6,684 nucleotides of DNA from positions 1,321-8,004 of the forward strand of contig DOMU01000056.1 in the NCBI GenBank assembly GCA_003509305.1, given 5' to 3'. The translations under genes were made by a program, and so were the position numbers. The notes under the pieces were generated by a model that was given only the letters and a program-made list of their open reading frames with translations, made no database searches and had not been told where the DNA came from. Origin of the DNA: Desulfobulbaceae bacterium (GTDB lineage: Bacteria > Desulfobacterota > Desulfobulbia > Desulfobulbales > Desulfocapsaceae). Below, one piece after another: positions 4,620 to 6,684 of the stretch; position 1 is the stretch's first letter, and the number at the start of each line of letters is the position of its first letter.

Positions 4620-6092
4620 ATGGGTGAAAACTATTTCAATTCATTGCCGCTGCGCCGGCAGTTGGAAGAGCTGTCGCAGTGCCGTTTCATGGACGATGAC
4701 GAATTCGATGGCGTTGCCTTTCTGCACGGCAAAAAGATCGTCATTGTCGGCTGTGGCGCCCAGGGCCTGAATCAGGGTCTGAACCTGCGCGACAGCGGCC
4801 TTGATGTTTGCTATGCCCTGCGCGAGGAGGCGATCAAAGAGCAGCGCCAGTCCTTCAAAAACGCCACGGGCAACGACTTCAAGGTCGGCACCTATGAAGA
4901 GCTGATCCCCACCGCCGACCTGGTCATCAACTTAACGCCAGACAAGCAGCACAGCGCCGTCGTCGCCGAAGTGATGCCGCTGATGAAAAGGGGCGCCTGC
5001 CTGTCGTATTCGCACGGTTTCAACATTGTTGAAGAGGGGATGAAAATCCGCAAAGACCTGACGGTGGTCATGGTGGCGCCGAAAGCGCCGGGAACCGAGG
5101 TGCGCGAGGAATACAAACGCGGCTTCGGTGTACCGACGCTGATTGCCGTCCACGGCGAAAACGATCCGGACGGCTACGGCTGGGAAATCGCCAAGGCCTA
5201 CTGCTGCGGCACCGGTGGCGACCGCGCCGGTGTTCTGCAATCATCCTTTATCGCCGAGGTCAAATCCGATCTGATGGGCGAGCAGACCATTCTCTGCGGC
5301 ATGTTGCAGACCGGTTCGCTGCTCTGTTTCGACAAAATGGTGGAAAAAGGCATCGATCCCGCCTATGCCGCAAAACTGGTGCAGTACGGCTGGGAAGTGG
5401 TCACCGAGGCGCTGAAGCACGGCGGCATCACCAATATGATGGACCGGCTGTCGAACCCGGCCAAGATCCGCGCCTACTATCTGGCCGAAGAGCTGAAGGC
5501 GATCCTGCAACCGCTCTTTAATAAACATATGGACGACATCATGAGCGGCGCCTTTTCCACGACCATGATGAAGGACTGGGCGGCTGGCGATGCCGACCTC
5601 CTGCGCTGGCGCCAGGCTTCGCAGGAATCGGCCTTTGAAAAAACCGCCTCGGCCACCGACGACATCCCGGAACAGGAATACTTCGATCACGGCATACTGA
5701 TGATTGCCATGGTTAAAGCCGGTGTCGAGCTGGCCTTTGGCACCATGGTCGCCAGCGGCATCAAAGAGGAATCGGCCTATTACGAATCGCTGCACGAGGT
5801 GCCGCTGATTGCCAACACCATCGCCCGCAAAAAGCTGTACGAGATGAACGTCGTCATCTCCGACACCGCCGAATACGGCAACTATCTGTTCTCCCAGGCG
5901 GCGATACCGCTTTTGGCCGACTTCATGAAACGGATTGACGTCGATGTTATCGGCCAGGGTTTGGCGCTCGCCGACACCTGCGTCGATAACCAGGAACTGA
6001 TTGAGGTCAACCAGGCGATCAGTTATACCACCGTTGAGGCGGTGGGCGAGGAGCTGCGCTCGCACATGAGCGCCATGAAACCCCTGTACTAA
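4620..6092 (+). CDS. ilvC: Ketol-acid reductoisomerase, class II (NADP+)
   Basis: A 490-residue cytosolic enzyme of valine, leucine and isoleucine synthesis: it isomerises and reduces 2-acetolactate or 2-aceto-2-hydroxybutyrate to the dihydroxy acid, using NADPH and magnesium. It aligns with E. coli IlvC from end to end with the same residue numbers. The Rossmann loop is GCGAQG at 44-49; Arg68, Arg76 and Ser78 give the NADPH preference; His132 (SHGFNI) and Lys155 (APK) are active-site residues; Asp217 and Glu221 (KSDLMGE) bind metal; Glu389, Glu393 and Ser414 come from the second knotted domain. The length and duplicated C-terminal domain make it class II. ATG at 4620 is preceded by AGAGAGG (4604-4610) with a 9-base gap. 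It stands alone, with no ilvB, ilvN or ilvD adjoining. It has its own promoter and a hairpin after the stop, so it is probably a single-gene transcript. Confidence 0.97.
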   Translation: MGENYFNSLPLRRQLEELSQCRFMDDDEFDGVAFLHGKKIVIVGCGAQGLNQGLNLRDSGLDVCYALREEAIKEQRQSFKNATGNDFKVGTYEELIPTADLVINLTPDKQHSAVVAEVMPLMKRGACLSYSHGFNIVEEGMKIRKDLTVVMVAPKAPGTEVREEYKRGFGVPTLIAVHGENDPDGYGWEIAKAYCCGTGGDRAGVLQSSFIAEVKSDLMGEQTILCGMLQTGSLLCFDKMVEKGIDPAYAAKLVQYGWEVVTEALKHGGITNMMDRLSNPAKIRAYYLAEELKAILQPLFNKHMDDIMSGAFSTTMMKDWAAGDADLLRWRQASQESAFEKTASATDDIPEQEYFDHGILMIAMVKAGVELAFGTMVASGIKEESAYYESLHEVPLIANTIARKKLYEMNVVISDTAEYGNYLFSQAAIPLLADFMKRIDVDVIGQGLALADTCVDNQELIEVNQAISYTTVEAVGEELRSHMSAMKPLY

Positions 6093-6105
6093 TTCTGGCC
6101 TGACT

Positions 6106-6142
6106 ACCCGTTCGTGGTAAGCGTATCGAACCACGAACGGGT
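6106..6142. terminator. Perfect 13-bp hairpin after ilvC
   Basis: ACCCGTTCGTGGT (6106-6118) pairs exactly with 6130-6142 around an 11-base loop (AAGCGTATCGA), starting 14 bases after the ilvC stop. The stem strength fits a terminator or mRNA-stabilising structure, but only TTT followed by GCCC comes after it, so intrinsic termination is uncertain. The sequence type (CGTTCGTGGT...TCGAACCACGAACG) resembles dispersed REP-like palindromes known from many environmental bacteria, so it may be a repeat put to use here. Confidence 0.55.
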
Positions 6143-6182
6143 TTGCCCGGCGCGTCAGCACGCTTATCCGGATGGAGGCCCA

Positions 6183-6684
6183 ATGCGCGTCCTTCGCCTG
6201 TTGCTGATCTTTTTTTTCGCCCCTGTCCTTTTCGCTGGCGTCGCCGCGCCCGGCCAGGCGGCGACGATCTCTTTGCCGCTGACGGTTGATTATCCTCTGC
6301 TCACCGCGCTCTATCGCCGCGCCTTTTTTCCCGCTGGGGCCAATACCCTGGCCTTGGCCGACCAACGCGACGGCTGCAACTATCTGTATCTCTCCGACCC
6401 GCGCTTTACCGCCGATGGCGGCTATCTGCGCCTCAATCTGCGGGTGACGGCGCGGATTGGCGCCGCCGTTGGCAACCAGTGCCTGGCGTCAGTCCCATGG
6501 CGAGGACAGATTCTCCTTTTGCTGCGGCCCCAACTTGATGAGCGCACTTTCGCCCTAACCTTTTCCGTCGCCGACAGCGTCTTACTGACGCCGGATGGCC
6601 GCCCCGACCGTATGGTTGGGACGCTATGGAATTTTGTCAGTCCACTGATCTTCCGTCATGCCGGGGAAATCGCCTTCGACCTGG
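6183..6684 (+). CDS. Exported beta-rich protein of unknown function, N-terminal part
   Basis: Open from ATG at 6183 to the right edge; 167 complete codons are visible. GGAGG (6174-6178) lies 4 bases upstream. The first 27 residues form a classical signal peptide: Arg2 and Arg5, a hydrophobic core LLLIFFFAPVLFAGV, and a probable signal-peptidase site around GQA-A (24-27), so the product is expected in the periplasm or beyond. The rest is rich in beta-strand patterns (LPLTVDYPLLTALYRRAFF at 31-49, GYLRLNLRVTARIG at 80-93, ILLLLRPQL at 110-118), with two cysteines (65 and 100) that could form a disulfide. I do not recognise a named family. It follows ilvC by 90 bases beyond a strong hairpin, so it may be transcribed separately; I found no clear promoter in the gap. 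Confidence 0.7.
   Translation, partial: MRVLRLLLIFFFAPVLFAGVAAPGQAATISLPLTVDYPLLTALYRRAFFPAGANTLALADQRDGCNYLYLSDPRFTADGGYLRLNLRVTARIGAAVGNQCLASVPWRGQILLLLRPQLDERTFALTFSVADSVLLTPDGRPDRMVGTLWNFVSPLIFRHAGEIAFDL

Noticed and set aside
5241..6365. Long open frame of 374 codons on the minus strand across ilvC
   Set aside because: Antisense shadow of ilvC: the composition is Gly, Arg, Val, His and Gln rich as expected from the complement, and it runs through the terminator hairpin and the next gene's signal peptide.

Overview
The window looks like chromosomal DNA from a Gram-negative, moderately GC-rich bacterium. Two housekeeping metabolic genes, a class II fructose-bisphosphate aldolase (minus strand, 224-1504) and an E. 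coli-type class II ketol-acid reductoisomerase ilvC (plus strand, 4620-6092), bracket about 3.1 kb of accessory DNA. Shine-Dalgarno sequences, sigma70-like promoters and a secreted protein with a typical signal peptide support a proteobacterial-type host. A deltaproteobacterial/Desulfobacterota host is my guess from general appearance only; the sequence does not settle it.

Left edge: the last 78 codons of an unidentified beta-rich protein (3-239) run tail-to-tail into the aldolase gene, and the two coding ends overlap by 16 bases. The aldolase has its own GAGGAG ribosome binding site and probably a minus-strand promoter near 1578-1606.

Accessory block (about 1.57-4.58 kb): it holds a Phd/YefM-type antitoxin and RelE/ParE-type toxin pair (1777-2321), a RhuM-family gene cut short after about 112 residues (2584-2976), an AT-richer gene for an unrecognised 303-residue protein (3154-4065, minus), and the first 56 residues of a DUF3990-type (ADP-ribosyltransferase-like) protein (4154-4348, minus). 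Two repeat families organise the block. The first is a palindromic element bounded by TGTAGG...CCTACA (copies at 2929-3146 and 4095-4175, and a short relative at 2434-2470). Both gene fragments are broken exactly where this element begins, and the unknown gene lies between its two larger copies. The second is a promoter-bearing repeat at 1578-1713, 2475-2544 and 4450-4583, each with a -35 box, exactly 17 bases and a -10 box. It stands in front of the toxin-antitoxin pair, the RhuM fragment and ilvC.

Right side: ilvC has an intact set of catalytic residues and is followed by a perfect 13-bp hairpin (6106-6142). A new gene for an exported, beta-rich protein of unknown function starts at 6183 and runs off the window.

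The most interesting signal is the promoter repeat. The toxin-antitoxin and RhuM copies appear to be duplicates of the ilvC control region. In the toxin-antitoxin copy the promoter is followed by a near match to codons 6-15 of ilvC, as if the intervening leader had been lost between two short direct repeats. I saw no transposase, integrase, tRNA, rRNA or CRISPR array.
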